A stretch of 64,000 nt of DNA, taken from positions 620,001 through 684,000 of the forward strand of contig CAVRGR010000006.1 in NCBI GenBank assembly GCA_963720775.1, read 5' to 3'. The notes under the pieces are model-generated. The model was not told the origin of the DNA. It made no database searches and worked only from the letters and a program-made list of their open reading frames with translations. Origin of the DNA: JAENVT01 sp963720775. Its GTDB lineage: Bacteria > Actinomycetota > Acidimicrobiia > Acidimicrobiales > Ilumatobacteraceae. Positions 42,712 to 53,032 of the stretch are shown here, one piece after another. Each line of letters starts with the position of its first letter. Position 1 is the stretch's first letter. The translations under genes and the position numbers were made by a program.

Positions 42712-44816
42712 TTGACTCCCAGCGCGGTCACGATGACGTCGATGAGCTTGATGCCGATGAACGGGGCGACGATGCCGCCGAGCCCGTAGACCAGAAGATT
42801 TCGTTGAAGCACGGCCGAGGCTGCTTGGGCGCGGAACCTGACTCCACGCAAGGCCAGCGGCACCAGCGCGATGATGATCAAGGCGTTGAAGATGACCGCC
42901 GAGAGGATTGCCGAACGCGAACTGCCGAGGTGCATCACGTTCAGCGAATCGAGTGCCGGCAACACGCCCGAGAACATCGCTGGAATGATTGCGAAGTACT
43001 TGGCGACGTCGTTGGCGATCGAGAACGTGGTGAGCGAACCCCGTGTGATCAGCAACTGCTTGCCGACCTCGACGATCTCGATCAACTTGGTGGGGTTGCT
43101 GTCGAGGTCGACCATGTTACCGGCCTCCTTCGCCGCCTGCGTGCCGGTGTTCATCGCCACGCCGACATCGGCCTGAGCCAGCGCAGGCGCGTCGTTGGTG
43201 CCGTCACCGGTCATGGCCACGAGGTTGCCGCCGGCCTGCTCGCGCTTGATCAGGGCCATCTTGTCCTCGGGTGTGGCCTCGGCCAGGAACCCGTCGACGC
43301 CCGCCTCGTCGGCAATCGCTGCAGCGGTCAGCGGATTGTCGCCGGTGATCATGATGGTGCGAATACCCATCGCCCGCATCTGGTCGAAGCGGTCACGCAT
43401 GCCGGGCTTGACGGTGTCCTTCAGCCGGATCACTCCGAGGATCCGCCACGGCGCGGCGGCCGACGAGCGGTCGATCACGACAAGGGGGGTCGCGCCGTCC
43501 TTCGACACCTGCTCGACGATCGGCAGCACCTCGAGGGGGAACGAGCCGCCCTCGGCCTCCACGAAGCGACGAACGGAATCGGCTGCACCCTTGCGAAGGT
43601 GGCGACCGCTGCTCATGTCCATGCCTGACATGCGGGTCTGGGCCGTGAAGGGTACGAGCACGGCGTTGGGGTCCTCGACGATCGTCAAGCCGAAGTCGCG
43701 AACGGCCAGCTCGACGATCGATCGTCCCTCGGGCGTTTCGTCGGCCAGCGACGATACGAGTGCTCCCTCGGCGAGGTCCCGCGCCCCAACCCCCGTGATC
43801 GGGACGAACTCCGAAGCCTGCCGAGATCCGTAGGTGATCGTGCCGGTCTTGTCGAGTAGCAGCGTCGTGCAGTCGCCGGCCGCCTCGACCGCACGCCCGG
43901 ACATCGCCAGCACGTTGCGCTGTACGAGTCGGTCCATTCCGGCGATACCAATTGCCGAGAGCAGACCGCCGATCGTTGTCGGGATCAAGCAGACGAGCAG
44001 CGCAACGAGCACGATGATGCTCTGCGGCGCGCCGGAGTAGATGGCGAACGGCTGCAGGGTCGTGACCGCCAAGAGGAAGATGATCGTCAGCCCGGCGAGC
44101 AGGATCGACAAGGCGATCTCGTTCGGCGTCTTCTGCCGGTTGGCGCCTTCGACCAGTGCGATCATGCGGTCGAGGAACGTTTCGCCCGGCTTGGCGGTGA
44201 TGCGCACGACGATCTCGTCGCTCAACACGCGAGTGCCACCCGTAACTGCCGAGCGGTCACCACCGGACTCACGGATCACAGGCGCCGATTCGCCGGTGAT
44301 GGCCGATTCGTCGACCGTGGCGATGCCCTCGATGATCTCGCCGTCGCCAGGGATGATCTCGCCGGCGACAACGATGCACAGGTCGCCGACCTGGAGTGCC
44401 GACGACGCCTTCTGCGTGGTCGTTCCATCCGGCATCCTGATCGTGGCGATCGTGTCAGCGCGCGTCCTGCGGAGCGCTGCTGCTTGGGCCTTGCCGCGCC
44501 CTTCCGCCATCGCCTCGGCGAAGTTTGCGAAGAGCACGGTGAACCACAGCCAAGCGGCCACCAGCCCGGCGAAGGCGTTCTGCCTCGCATCGCTGTCGGA
44601 GAGGTCGCGGATGAACAAGTAGGTGGTCAACACCGACCCGACCTCGACGATGAACATCACCGGGTTTCGCATCATCGTGCGCGGGTTGAGCTTCCGCAGC
44701 GCATCGATGGTTGCCGTTTTGACGATCGCCGGATCGAAGATCGACTTCGAGCCCGGCGCCTTGGTGCGGACCTTGGGAGCACGCGGCTCGGGGGAGTGTT
44801 GCAGTGTTGCGGTCAT
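42708..44816 (-). CDS. kdpB: Potassium-transporting ATPase subunit B
   Basis: A 702-residue P-type ATPase subunit. It has TGESAPV, the phosphorylation motif LLLDKTGTITYGSRQASEF and MTGDGTNDAPALAQADVGVAM. It hydrolyses ATP and drives K+ uptake through KdpA. It sits between kdpA and kdpC in the usual order, overlapping kdpC and 25 bases after kdpA. No anomalies in the motifs. Confidence 0.97.
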   Translation of the reverse strand: MTATLQHSPEPRAPKVRTKAPGSKSIFDPAIVKTATIDALRKLNPRTMMRNPVMFIVEVGSVLTTYLFIRDLSDSDARQNAFAGLVAAWLWFTVLFANFAEAMAEGRGKAQAAALRRTRADTIATIRMPDGTTTQKASSALQVGDLCIVVAGEIIPGDGEIIEGIATVDESAITGESAPVIRESGGDRSAVTGGTRVLSDEIVVRITAKPGETFLDRMIALVEGANRQKTPNEIALSILLAGLTIIFLLAVTTLQPFAIYSGAPQSIIVLVALLVCLIPTTIGGLLSAIGIAGMDRLVQRNVLAMSGRAVEAAGDCTTLLLDKTGTITYGSRQASEFVPITGVGARDLAEGALVSSLADETPEGRSIVELAVRDFGLTIVEDPNAVLVPFTAQTRMSGMDMSSGRHLRKGAADSVRRFVEAEGGSFPLEVLPIVEQVSKDGATPLVVIDRSSAAAPWRILGVIRLKDTVKPGMRDRFDQMRAMGIRTIMITGDNPLTAAAIADEAGVDGFLAEATPEDKMALIKREQAGGNLVAMTGDGTNDAPALAQADVGVAMNTGTQAAKEAGNMVDLDSNPTKLIEIVEVGKQLLITRGSLTTFSIANDVAKYFAIIPAMFSGVLPALDSLNVMHLGSSRSAILSAVIFNALIIIALVPLALRGVRFRAQAASAVLQRNLLVYGLGGIVAPFIGIKLIDVIVTALGVK

Positions 44817-44841
44817 GGTTTCCTCACTGGATCAGTCACGG

Positions 44842-46566
44842 TCACAGCGACAGATGCTCGAGAATCGGGCCCAGCGCAAGAGCTGGGAAGAACGTCAGTC
44901 CGGCCACGATGGCGATGACACCGACGATCAGCAGGCCGAACAGCGGTGTGTGGGTGGGCAGGGTGCCGCTGGTAGCCGGCACCTTCGGCTTTGCTGCCAA
45001 CGACCCACCGACAGCCAAGGCCGGGATGATCAGGAAGAACCGTCCGATCAGCATGGCGATGCCCTGCGTGACGGTGTACCACTGGGTGCCCGTTGCCTGA
45101 TAGGCGAAGGCCGAACCGTTGTTGTTCGATGCCGAGGCGAAGTTGTACAACACCTCGGACAAACCGTGGGGCCCGGCTTGATAGGTGGCGGCGCTCTTCA
45201 GCATGATCGAGGCTGCGGCGAACGCCAGCAGGGCGACGGGCATCGCCAGGATGTACAGCGTGATGAGCTTCATCTCGGGCGCCTGAATCTTCTTGCCGAG
45301 GTATTCCGGCGTTCGTCCCACCATCAAGCCCGCGATGAACACCGCCAGGATGGCAAAGTGCAGCACCCCCATCAATCCCACACCGACACCACCCGGTGAT
45401 ATCTCCCCGAGCATCATGTGCGCCATCGGAGCCATGCCGCCGAGGGGCGTGAACGAATCGTGCATGCAGTTCACCGAGCCATTCGACGTCCCGGTCGTCG
45501 CTCCAGCCCAGATCCCGCAGGCCGAGCTGCCGATGCGCACCTCTTTGCCCTCCATGTTCCCGCCGGACTGATACGTCGAGCTCGACTGATCGACCGACAA
45601 GGTGGACAGCTTCGGGTTGCCATTGGTCTCCGCCAACATCGCGAATCCGGCGAACAACACCAAGATGCCTGCCATGACGGCGATGAGCAGCCGACTCTGC
45701 CGCTTGTCGCCAACCAGCCGCCCGAAGGTCACGACCAACGCGAACGGGATCCAGAGGATGGCGAACAGCTCCATCATGTCGCTGAACCCGGTTGGGTTCT
45801 CGAACGGATGTGCTGAATTCGCGTTGTAGTAGCCACCTCCGTTCGTTCCCAGCTGCTTGATCGCTATCTGGGAGGCGACGGGGCCACCGGGGATCGCTTG
45901 TGTGGTGATATCGGTCGACTGGTCGATGGTCGTCGCCGCGGTGTTGCCGTGCAGGTTCTGGACGACGCCTTGTGACATCAGCACGACCCCGAAAACCAGT
46001 GCCATCGGCAGCAGGATGCGCACGACCGTACGGGTCAGGTCGACCCAGAAGTTGCCCAGATTGCGGGTGCGGGTGCGGGTGATCCCACGGATCAGCGCGA
46101 TGACGATCGCAATGCCTGCAGCGGCTGACACGAAGTTCTGAACCGCCAGGCCGAGCATCTGGGTGAGATGGCTCATCGAAACCTCACCCGAATACCACTG
46201 CCAGTTGGTGTTGGTGACGAAGCTCACGGCGGTGTTCCACGAACCCCAGGGAGTGACGCCCGCACGGTTGGTGGGGTTGAACGGGAGGCTTCCCTGCAAA
46301 CGTTCCAAGCCGTAGAGCACCAACAGCGAAACGAGGCTGAACGCGACCAACGCCAATGCGTACACGTTCCAACGCTGCTCGCGCTTGTTGTCGATACCAC
46401 ACATCCTGTAGACGAACCGCTCGATCGGGTTGAAGAACCTGTCGCCGGGTGCTGTGCCATCCTCTCGGTAGCCGTAGACGTCAGCCATGTACCGGCCCAG
46501 CGGCGGCACCGTCACCACCAACAGGACGATGAGCACGAGGCCGAAGACGATTGCTTGCCACGTCAT
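44842..46566 (-). CDS. kdpA: Potassium-transporting ATPase subunit A
   Basis: A 574-residue KdpA with about ten membrane helices and the four-fold potassium-pore repeats. Conserved stretches include TNTNWQWYSGE, GTNGGGYYNANSAHPFENP with the GGG filter-type turn, and MGTILVPxA-like later repeats around NNNGSAF. It is the K+ binding and channel subunit. I use the ATG at 46566, which overlaps the kdpF stop (TGATG); the frame stays open upstream but covers kdpF. Length is normal for KdpA. Confidence 0.95.
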   Translation of the reverse strand: MTWQAIVFGLVLIVLLVVTVPPLGRYMADVYGYREDGTAPGDRFFNPIERFVYRMCGIDNKREQRWNVYALALVAFSLVSLLVLYGLERLQGSLPFNPTNRAGVTPWGSWNTAVSFVTNTNWQWYSGEVSMSHLTQMLGLAVQNFVSAAAGIAIVIALIRGITRTRTRNLGNFWVDLTRTVVRILLPMALVFGVVLMSQGVVQNLHGNTAATTIDQSTDITTQAIPGGPVASQIAIKQLGTNGGGYYNANSAHPFENPTGFSDMMELFAILWIPFALVVTFGRLVGDKRQSRLLIAVMAGILVLFAGFAMLAETNGNPKLSTLSVDQSSSTYQSGGNMEGKEVRIGSSACGIWAGATTGTSNGSVNCMHDSFTPLGGMAPMAHMMLGEISPGGVGVGLMGVLHFAILAVFIAGLMVGRTPEYLGKKIQAPEMKLITLYILAMPVALLAFAAASIMLKSAATYQAGPHGLSEVLYNFASASNNNGSAFAYQATGTQWYTVTQGIAMLIGRFFLIIPALAVGGSLAAKPKVPATSGTLPTHTPLFGLLIVGVIAIVAGLTFFPALALGPILEHLSL

Positions 46567-46664
46567 CAGAAGCGCTCCGGGAACACGAGCACGCACAGCA
46601 GGTAGATGACGCCGAGCACGGCCAATACGAGGCCGACCCAGTTGTCGGAGGCGTCGGCGATCAT
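46566..46664 (-). CDS. kdpF: Potassium-transporting ATPase subunit F
   Basis: A 32-residue single-helix peptide, reading MIADASDNWVGLVLAVLGVI and ending LLCVLVFPERF. The YLLxVLVFPERF ending is characteristic of KdpF, which stabilises the complex. It overlaps kdpA (TGATG) and the small gene upstream (ATGA). Confidence 0.92.
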   Translation of the reverse strand: MIADASDNWVGLVLAVLGVIYLLCVLVFPERF

Positions 46665-46852
46665 GCCTTCGCACCTCCCGAGCCGATGAGGTCGGTGGTG
46701 ACGAGCTGAGCGCCATCGCCGGGACTGGTTCCCTCGGCCTCCGGGGCCGCACGGAAGTCGTCGGGGCCGATGATCTTGTCGCACCAGTGGACGTAGAGCG
46801 CGGAGATCGCGAAGAACGCGATCGTCGCGGCGATGAAGATGACGTCACTCAT
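46661..46852 (-). CDS. Small membrane protein leading the kdp operon
   Basis: A 63-residue protein with one N-terminal membrane helix (VIFIAATIAFFAISALYVHW), then a Cys-Asp and a hydrophilic tail. GGGAAGG precedes the ATG. Its stop overlaps the kdpF start. Comparable short proteins precede kdpF in other actinobacteria but have no assigned function. By position it could be an extra Kdp accessory subunit; that is inference. Confidence 0.75.
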   Translation of the reverse strand: MSDVIFIAATIAFFAISALYVHWCDKIIGPDDFRAAPEAEGTSPGDGAQLVTTDLIGSGGAKA

Positions 46853-46962
46853 TGGTGTTGCCTTCCCTGGAGTTGGGGGCGGGCGGCGTGCGCCGGCGCG
46901 GCGGGGCCGCAGCTGTTGTTCACGTCAGCCGTTGTACGTGCTCACGACATCCGAAGCAGCAA

Positions 46963-47013
46963 TAGTCACGGATCCTTCACGGACCCCTGGTGGTCCTTCA
47001 CGTGCCCTTCACG
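46963..47013 (-). promoter_or_regulatory. Phased direct repeats upstream of the kdp operon (likely KdpE box)
   Basis: CCTTCACG occurs three times, at 46974, 46995 and 47006 (CGTGAAGG on the kdp strand), with a partial fourth (TAGTCACG) at 46963. The spacings of 11, 21 and 11 bases place all copies on one DNA face. OmpR-family regulators such as KdpE bind 11-base-spaced direct repeats. A GACTAT at 46962-46967 could be the -10 box. The first gene begins 110 bases further on. Confidence 0.6.
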
Positions 47014-47036
47014 CGCTGCTCAGCGCCGCGCCCGGA

Positions 47037-47807
47037 TCACATGTCGATGGCGTTGCGAGTCGTTTCGACGAGTTCGGCGAACTCGGCCAGCGCGGCATCG
47101 CCGATCGATCCGTAGATCGGCAGCAGGATCCGCGACGTGAGCCGTTCCGCTTGCAACCTGGCCTCGCGGGCCCACTCGGCGTCGCCGAACGGGCCGGTCC
47201 AGCCGAGGTGTTCGGCCCAGGCCGGCCCGCTGCGCGGTGGCGGCGCGGGCGAAGCGAGCACTGCGTCGAGCGGAGTGATCCCGCATGCGAAGACGGCGAT
47301 GATGTGGGCTCCACCACGAAGTTCGCGCAACACATGCATCGTGAGCGCGACGCGGGCGTTGACATCGTCGGGTTGGGGTTGCGCACGCCATCCGGCGAAC
47401 ACCGTGCCGATCGAACCGTCGGCGGCGTCGGCGATGCGCCGACCCAGCTCGTCCAGCCTCGACATTCGCGCCGGGTCGAACCTCGACAGCTCGGCAGAAC
47501 CCCACGAGCAGCACAGTTCTGCATAGGCGTCGGCAACTCGCCGGTGGGTGAGCCCGTCGGGCAGCGATTCCCATGCGGCACGCACTCGATCGGGAGCGAT
47601 GAAGGCCAGGCCGGCAGCGGCGACATCGGCATCGGCGTCGCCCAGCACTCCAGCCCGCCCGACGATCCACAGATCCGAACCCGACCGCAACCCGAGGTCA
47701 TCGGCCAATCGGTTGGTGAGAGGACCCGTCATCCAACCTCGGACGAACTGCTGGATCGGCTTGAGCACGCGCTCGACCTGGTCGGCGGTGGTAGCGGTCG
47801 TTGTCAT
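47037..47807 (-). CDS. SCO6745-family protein (SalK-like)
   Basis: A 256-residue helical protein of the SCO6745 actinobacterial family. It begins RVLKPIQQFVRGWMT, with the family features FIAPDRVRAAWESLP, RVADAYAELCCSWG and a second half with VALTMHVLRELRGG and HIIAVFACGITPLDAVLA. No enzymatic activity is established for most members; the family name derives from Streptomyces, and some occur in natural-product clusters. It follows the LLM gene by 20 bases on the same strand, so an oxidoreductase partner is likely. A paralogue lies at 61870. Confidence 0.78.
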   Translation of the reverse strand: MTTTATTADQVERVLKPIQQFVRGWMTGPLTNRLADDLGLRSGSDLWIVGRAGVLGDADADVAAAGLAFIAPDRVRAAWESLPDGLTHRRVADAYAELCCSWGSAELSRFDPARMSRLDELGRRIADAADGSIGTVFAGWRAQPQPDDVNARVALTMHVLRELRGGAHIIAVFACGITPLDAVLASPAPPPRSGPAWAEHLGWTGPFGDAEWAREARLQAERLTSRILLPIYGSIGDAALAEFAELVETTRNAIDM

Positions 47808-47827
47808 CGTCGCGAGACTCCTCGGGA

Positions 47828-48721
47828 TCAGGTGTGGGCTACCGAGGCGACGGTGTCGCACCAGTGGATCCATGCGGCCAGATGGTCGGCCGGAGTTGTG
47901 TACCCGCCGCCGATGCTCGACACGCGCAGGTGGGTGGCTCCGAGCTCCTGGAACGCTTTGGCGGTATCGATCCACGTTTGCGGGTCGTCGCTGCTGGAGA
48001 TGCGCATCCCGCATTCGATGCCCAACGTGCTCGGGTCGCGGCCCGCCGCGGCCGCGTAGCCGCGAAGTCGATCAAGCGCGCCGGCGAGAAGGTCGCCGGG
48101 TGGGAACTGTGGCATCCAGCCATCGGCCAATCGTCCTGTGCGCTCGAGCACCTTCTCGACCAGGTTGCCGACGAACGACCCCATCCAGATCGGGATCGGT
48201 CGTTGCACCGGCAAGGGATTCAGGCCGACCCGGTCGAGGTGATGCCAGGTGCCGTCGAACGTGACCAGTTCGTTGGTCCACAGTTGACGGAGCACCTCCA
48301 CCTGCTCTTCGATCCGGCGCCCGCGGTTGGAGAAGTCTTGGTCGAGCGCCTCGTACTCCATCCAGTTGCGGCCGATGCCGACGCCCAAGCGCAACCGTCC
48401 TGAGGTCAGCAGGTCGAGTTCGGCAGTCTGCTTGGCAAGCAGCACGGTCTGGCGCTGGGTGCTGATGACGATCGAGGTGGCCAGTTCGAGCCGTGTCGTC
48501 ACGGCACCGAGGAAGGTGAGGAGCACGAGGGGCTCGTGGCAGGCAACGTCGTAGGTGTGCACCTTCTCGCCGGGTCGCTGCCGATCGGGATGGGCACCGA
48601 TGACGTGATCGTTGGTCAGCACCGCATCGAAGCCGGCACCCTCGACTGACTGCGCCATCTCCTTGAGGAACGACGGATCATTGCCGATGTCGGTGTCGTT
48701 GAGCGTGACGCCAAGTCGCAC
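47828..48721 (-). CDS. LLM-class oxidoreductase (probably F420-dependent)
   Basis: A 297-residue luciferase-like TIM-barrel. It begins MRLGVTLNDTDIG, with TNDHVIGAHP, LELATSIVISTQRQTVLLAKQTAELDLL in the first half and SGRLRLGVGIGRNWMEYEAL as the cofactor region. The last third has PIPIWMGSFVG and DGWMPQF. This is the F420-dependent group 3-like type common in actinobacteria. It probably forms an operon with the SCO6745 gene. Substrate unknown. Confidence 0.85.
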   Translation of the reverse strand: MRLGVTLNDTDIGNDPSFLKEMAQSVEGAGFDAVLTNDHVIGAHPDRQRPGEKVHTYDVACHEPLVLLTFLGAVTTRLELATSIVISTQRQTVLLAKQTAELDLLTSGRLRLGVGIGRNWMEYEALDQDFSNRGRRIEEQVEVLRQLWTNELVTFDGTWHHLDRVGLNPLPVQRPIPIWMGSFVGNLVEKVLERTGRLADGWMPQFPPGDLLAGALDRLRGYAAAAGRDPSTLGIECGMRISSSDDPQTWIDTAKAFQELGATHLRVSSIGGGYTTPADHLAAWIHWCDTVASVAHT

Positions 48722-48772
48722 AACGAAGAACGTAGCAAAGGCAGTGTTCAGCGAGACGGGTCGGCTCGACGT

Positions 48773-50449
48773 TCAACGCCGAGCGAGCAGACCGAGAAGA
48801 TCGTCGACACTGTCGACACATCGAACGCCTAGATCCTCGAGCGCGGGCCGCGCATCGATCGGCAAGCTCTCACCCGTGTCCTGATTGAGGATGCCGCCCA
48901 TGTAGATCTTCCCACCCCAATGCTCACGACGAGCGCCACGGGCGATCCGTCCGCCGAGCGCGAGAGCGTTCCCGTTGTACACACCGAGCACGATGGCGTC
49001 GGCGTCTTCTTCCGCGGCGGCCCGTACGATTCCATCGATCGAGCTGTCGGCTCCGAGCAAGATCACCTCGGCGCCCGCCTTCGGCAGAACCCTGGCCAAG
49101 GCATCGCGGACGAGGTCGTGCACTTCGAGCACAGCCAGCACGACTCGGACGCCGTCGAGACGTGGAGCAGACTTGCCGAGCCGCTCGGCGAGGCCGCGCA
49201 CGTGTGAGGCCTTCCATGGCTCGAGTCGGGCGACCTCAGCGGGTGCACCAAGATCGACGCGCCGCTCCAGATCGGCCATCGAGGTGCGCCGCAGGGCGAG
49301 CATCACCTGTGCGGCGTCGCGCACATCGACGCCCTCGCCTTCGAGCACCGACAGGGCTCGATCGCGGAACTCGATGGCGTATGCGGCGGTCATCGAGCCA
49401 AGCCGTTCGAGGTGTGGCCAGTCGAAGAGGTCGGGCGACTCGCGTACGTCGCGCTCGATCTCGTGCGCCAGCAAGTGCACCTCGACGATCTCCGCAGCAC
49501 TCGGGATTCGTTCCGCCTCCGTGAGCGGAACCGGATTCACCGCGTGCCCTGTCGGCCGTCGCAATTGGAGGGCGATGTCGCACCTCAACTGCTCGGTGAT
49601 CGCGTCCGTGTTGTGGGCGCGGTCGCCGGGCCGATGATCGACGGTGTTTCCGTAGATCATCGAGCCAATCGAGTCGCGACCGCGCAGATCGTCGAGGGCG
49701 AAGTGAACGACCGCACGACATTCGGGGCTCTGGATCGTGTTGCCGAAACAATGCGCCAGCCGCGCCCCGATCAATGTTTCGACTACGTACAACTCGATCG
49801 CGGCCCAACCCACATACGCGCCGAAGTGCGACGCCTGGGTCGCCGAGCCGTCTTCGAGGTTCGAGTGAGCGAGCGCGCCGTGGTCGCGAAGAGCTCCAAT
49901 CGCTGCCAGGGCGCGTACCGATTCCTGGGTGACGAGCACTTCGTCGGACCCGCCGATCAGGTGGTAGGCGCTGTACTGCCCGAAGTTGCCGATCGTGGTG
50001 ACGCCCGCGGCGAGCGCTCGCAGGGTGTTCTGGAAGCCGGCAGGGAGGCCGATCATGTAGTCGCCGAGGTGCGGCTGGATCGGCGCCGCCTCGCCAAGTC
50101 GTTGCCAGTCGTGGGGGCCGAGGCGCGGGCCCGTCTCTTTCACCGTCAGGTGGCGCTCGGCCTCGGGCACACCCATGGCCCGGTCGAGCGCCAACCCGAA
50201 ACGGTCGACCGTGTACCCGTGCCCGGCGAGTGCTCCGCTGACCTCGGCGAGCGCCACCTCCGTTGCCTGCCACGTGGAGAGCCCGACTTGCATGTGATAC
50301 ATCAGGCGGCCTTGGTCGCGGCATCGTCGCTTGTACTCGGCCTCGGACCGGGCGTGGTTGGCCCGCAAGAACGCGGTGGGTGGCGGAGGTGGTGGGGCTG
50401 CCTCGCGGCCTTCGGCGATGAGTTGCGCGCCGGCCAGCATTCGGGGCAC
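48773..50449 (-). CDS. Cobalamin-binding, glutamate-mutase-like protein
   Basis: A 558-residue fusion. The main body (about 30-420) resembles the TIM-barrel catalytic chain of B12-dependent carbon-skeleton mutases: AAGVTTIGNFGQYSAYHLIG, and near its end TGHAVNPVPLTEAERIPSAA. A C-terminal B12-binding domain (about 436-558) follows. The usual DxHxxG cobalt-binding motif reads L-E-V-H-D-L-V around His444, so the axial His remains but Asp is Glu and Gly is Val. In classical glutamate mutase the two parts are separate chains. No substrate can be assigned. It is transcribed alone, divergent from kdpD with 58 bases between starts. An alternative is a B12-binding regulator. Confidence 0.65.
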   Translation of the reverse strand: MPRMLAGAQLIAEGREAAPPPPPPTAFLRANHARSEAEYKRRCRDQGRLMYHMQVGLSTWQATEVALAEVSGALAGHGYTVDRFGLALDRAMGVPEAERHLTVKETGPRLGPHDWQRLGEAAPIQPHLGDYMIGLPAGFQNTLRALAAGVTTIGNFGQYSAYHLIGGSDEVLVTQESVRALAAIGALRDHGALAHSNLEDGSATQASHFGAYVGWAAIELYVVETLIGARLAHCFGNTIQSPECRAVVHFALDDLRGRDSIGSMIYGNTVDHRPGDRAHNTDAITEQLRCDIALQLRRPTGHAVNPVPLTEAERIPSAAEIVEVHLLAHEIERDVRESPDLFDWPHLERLGSMTAAYAIEFRDRALSVLEGEGVDVRDAAQVMLALRRTSMADLERRVDLGAPAEVARLEPWKASHVRGLAERLGKSAPRLDGVRVVLAVLEVHDLVRDALARVLPKAGAEVILLGADSSIDGIVRAAAEEDADAIVLGVYNGNALALGGRIARGARREHWGGKIYMGGILNQDTGESLPIDARPALEDLGVRCVDSVDDLLGLLARR

Positions 50450-50507
50450 CTGCCAAATCTACATGGGTCGTTGATGGCCTGTCTGAACGACCTGACAAAC
50501 TGCACTC

Positions 50508-53032
50508 ATGCCGCGCGGCGCGTTACGCATCTATCTCGGTGCCGCGCCCGGCGTCGGCAAGACCTACGCGATGCTCGGAGAAGGCCGGCGTCGCAAGGAG
50601 CGCGGCGCCGATGTCGTTGTCGGCGTCGTGGAAGCCCACGGTCGGGCCCACACCCTTGCCCAGATGGGTGACCTCGAGGTTGTGCCGCGCGTTGCCGTCG
50701 AATATCGCGGCACGACGCTGCAGGAGATGGATGTCGAGGCGATCCTGCGCCGTCGACCCGACGTGGTGATGATCGACGAATACGCCCACACCAATGCACC
50801 CGGGTCGCGGAACGAGAAGAGGTGGGTCGACGTCGAACAGCTGCTCGATGCCGGCATCGAGGTGATCTCGACGTTGAACGTTCAGCACCTGGAATCGCTC
50901 AATGACGTGATCAGCCAGATCACCGGAACCACGCAGCGCGAGACCGTGCCCGACGCTGTCGTGCGGCGCGCCGATCAGATCGAACTGGTCGACATGACTC
51001 CAGAGGCTCTGCGCAGGCGCATGGCTCACGGCAACATCTACCCGGCCGACCGCGTCGATGCTGCGCTCAGCAACTACTTCCGCCCCGGCAACCTCGGCAC
51101 GCTGCGCGAGCTCGCGCTGCTGTGGGTTGCCGATCGGGTCGAGGAGTCGCTCACCACCTACCTCGAGACTCACGGCATCGGCAAGACCTGGGAGACGCGC
51201 GAGCGAGTCGTCGTCGGTATCACGGGGAGGGCCGGCGGTGACGTGGTGATCCGCCGCGCGGCACGAATGGCCGGCCGGGTGGGCGGCGATCTCATCGGGG
51301 TCCACGTGTTCTCCGACGACGGCCTCAGCGTCGACGAGGGGGACGAGCTCTTCGAGCAGCGCCGGCTCCTCAACGAACTCGGTGGCCGGATGCACGAGGT
51401 GGTTGCAGGCTCGCCTGCCGAGGGCTTGGTGTCGTTCGCCCACGCCGAGAAGGCGACGCAGCTCGTCTTGGGTGCGAGCCGCCGCCGGCGCGTCCACGAG
51501 TTGCTTCACGGTTCGTTCGCGGCCCGGGTCATCCGAGCCGCCGACGGAATCGACGTGCACGTCATCGCTGATCAGGAAGCAGTCGACGCCCCACGGCGGC
51601 ATCCGGTGAGGCACGACACCAACAGGCGGCGGCTGCTGCTGGCGTGGAGCTCGACGTTGATCGGATTGCCGCTACTTGTTGCGGTGGCGGTGCCGTTCCG
51701 AGATTCGTTGGCACTGTCCACGGTGCTGCTGATCTTCTTGACGCTCGTCTTGATGCTCGCGGCCATTGGCGGTCGAGTGGTGGCCGGCATCGCGGCTGTG
51801 GTGGCTTCGCTCCTCGTCAATTGGTTCTTCGTCCCGCCTTTCAACACTCTGACGATTGCCGAGCCCGAACATCTCGTCAGCCTCATCGTGTTCGTCGGGG
51901 TGGGCATCGCCGTCGGATCGCTCGTCGACATCGCCGCTCGTCGGGCGTACGAGTCGCAACGAGCACGGGTGGAAGCGACGGCCTTGGCGCGGTCGGCGGC
52001 GCGGCTGGCGGCGGATCCAGAGGCGTTGCCGGCCCTCCTCGAGCAGATTCGCGACACGTTCGGGTTGGACCGCGTTCGCCTGGTTTCAGATGATGGGGTT
52101 CATCGTGGATATGACACGTCGCAAACTGTGGTCAACGCTGAGCCGACGGCGACGCTTCCGGTTGGCGCGTCCCGGGCTACCGGGGAGCAACACGCGCTGG
52201 AGTTGTACGGCCGGCAGTTGTCGGGTGACGATCAGCGCGTGCTGCGAGCCTTGGTCGACCAACTGGTGGTGGCCGTCGATCGTTCGCAGCTCGGCAGGGA
52301 GGCGGCCGAAGCCGAAGCTCTAGCCGAGATCGATGCGGCGCGCACGGCGTTGCTCCGTGCTGTGTCGCACGACCTGCGAACGCCGCTTGCTTCGATCAAG
52401 GCGATGGTGTCGGGGTTGCTCGACGCCGACGAGGTGAAATGGCGTCCCGACCAGGTTCACGATGCGCTGGTGACGGTCGACGAGGAAACCGATCGTCTGA
52501 ACCGCTTGGTCGGCGACCTGCTCGACGCCAGCAGGTTGCAGATCGGTTCGCTGGCTGTGAACTGTCGGGCGCTGGACGTTGCCGAGTCGATCGGCGTGAC
52601 ACTCGCCGGAGTCGGCGTCACGGGTGATCGGGTCGACGTGGAAGTTCCGGCTGATCTGCCGGCGGCATGCGGTGACCCTGCGCTCTTCGAGCGGAGCCTC
52701 GACAACGTCATCGCCAACGCGTTGCGTCATGGCGGAGCTTCCCCGGTGCGGCTCAGCGTCGGCGTCGTCGTCGACGAGATCCACGTCTGCGTCATCGATC
52801 GCGGGCCCGGCATACCCGTTCATCTACGCCACAAGGTGCTCGCACCCTTCGTGCAGCTCGGTGATCACAGAACTGCTGATGGCGGTACTGCCGACGGAGT
52901 TGGCCTGGGGATGTCGATTGCCGAAGGTTTCCTGCAGGCGATGCACGGCCGGCTCGAGCTCGACGACACGCCGGGTGGCGGGTTGACCGTCACCCTCGTC
53001 CTGCCGATCGCCCGGCCGATGGAACGACCGTG

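Noticed and set aside
46853..46960. Possible c-di-AMP (ydaO-type) riboswitch before the kdp operon
   Set aside because: The leader is about 110 bases and I found none of the conserved ydaO core sequences.
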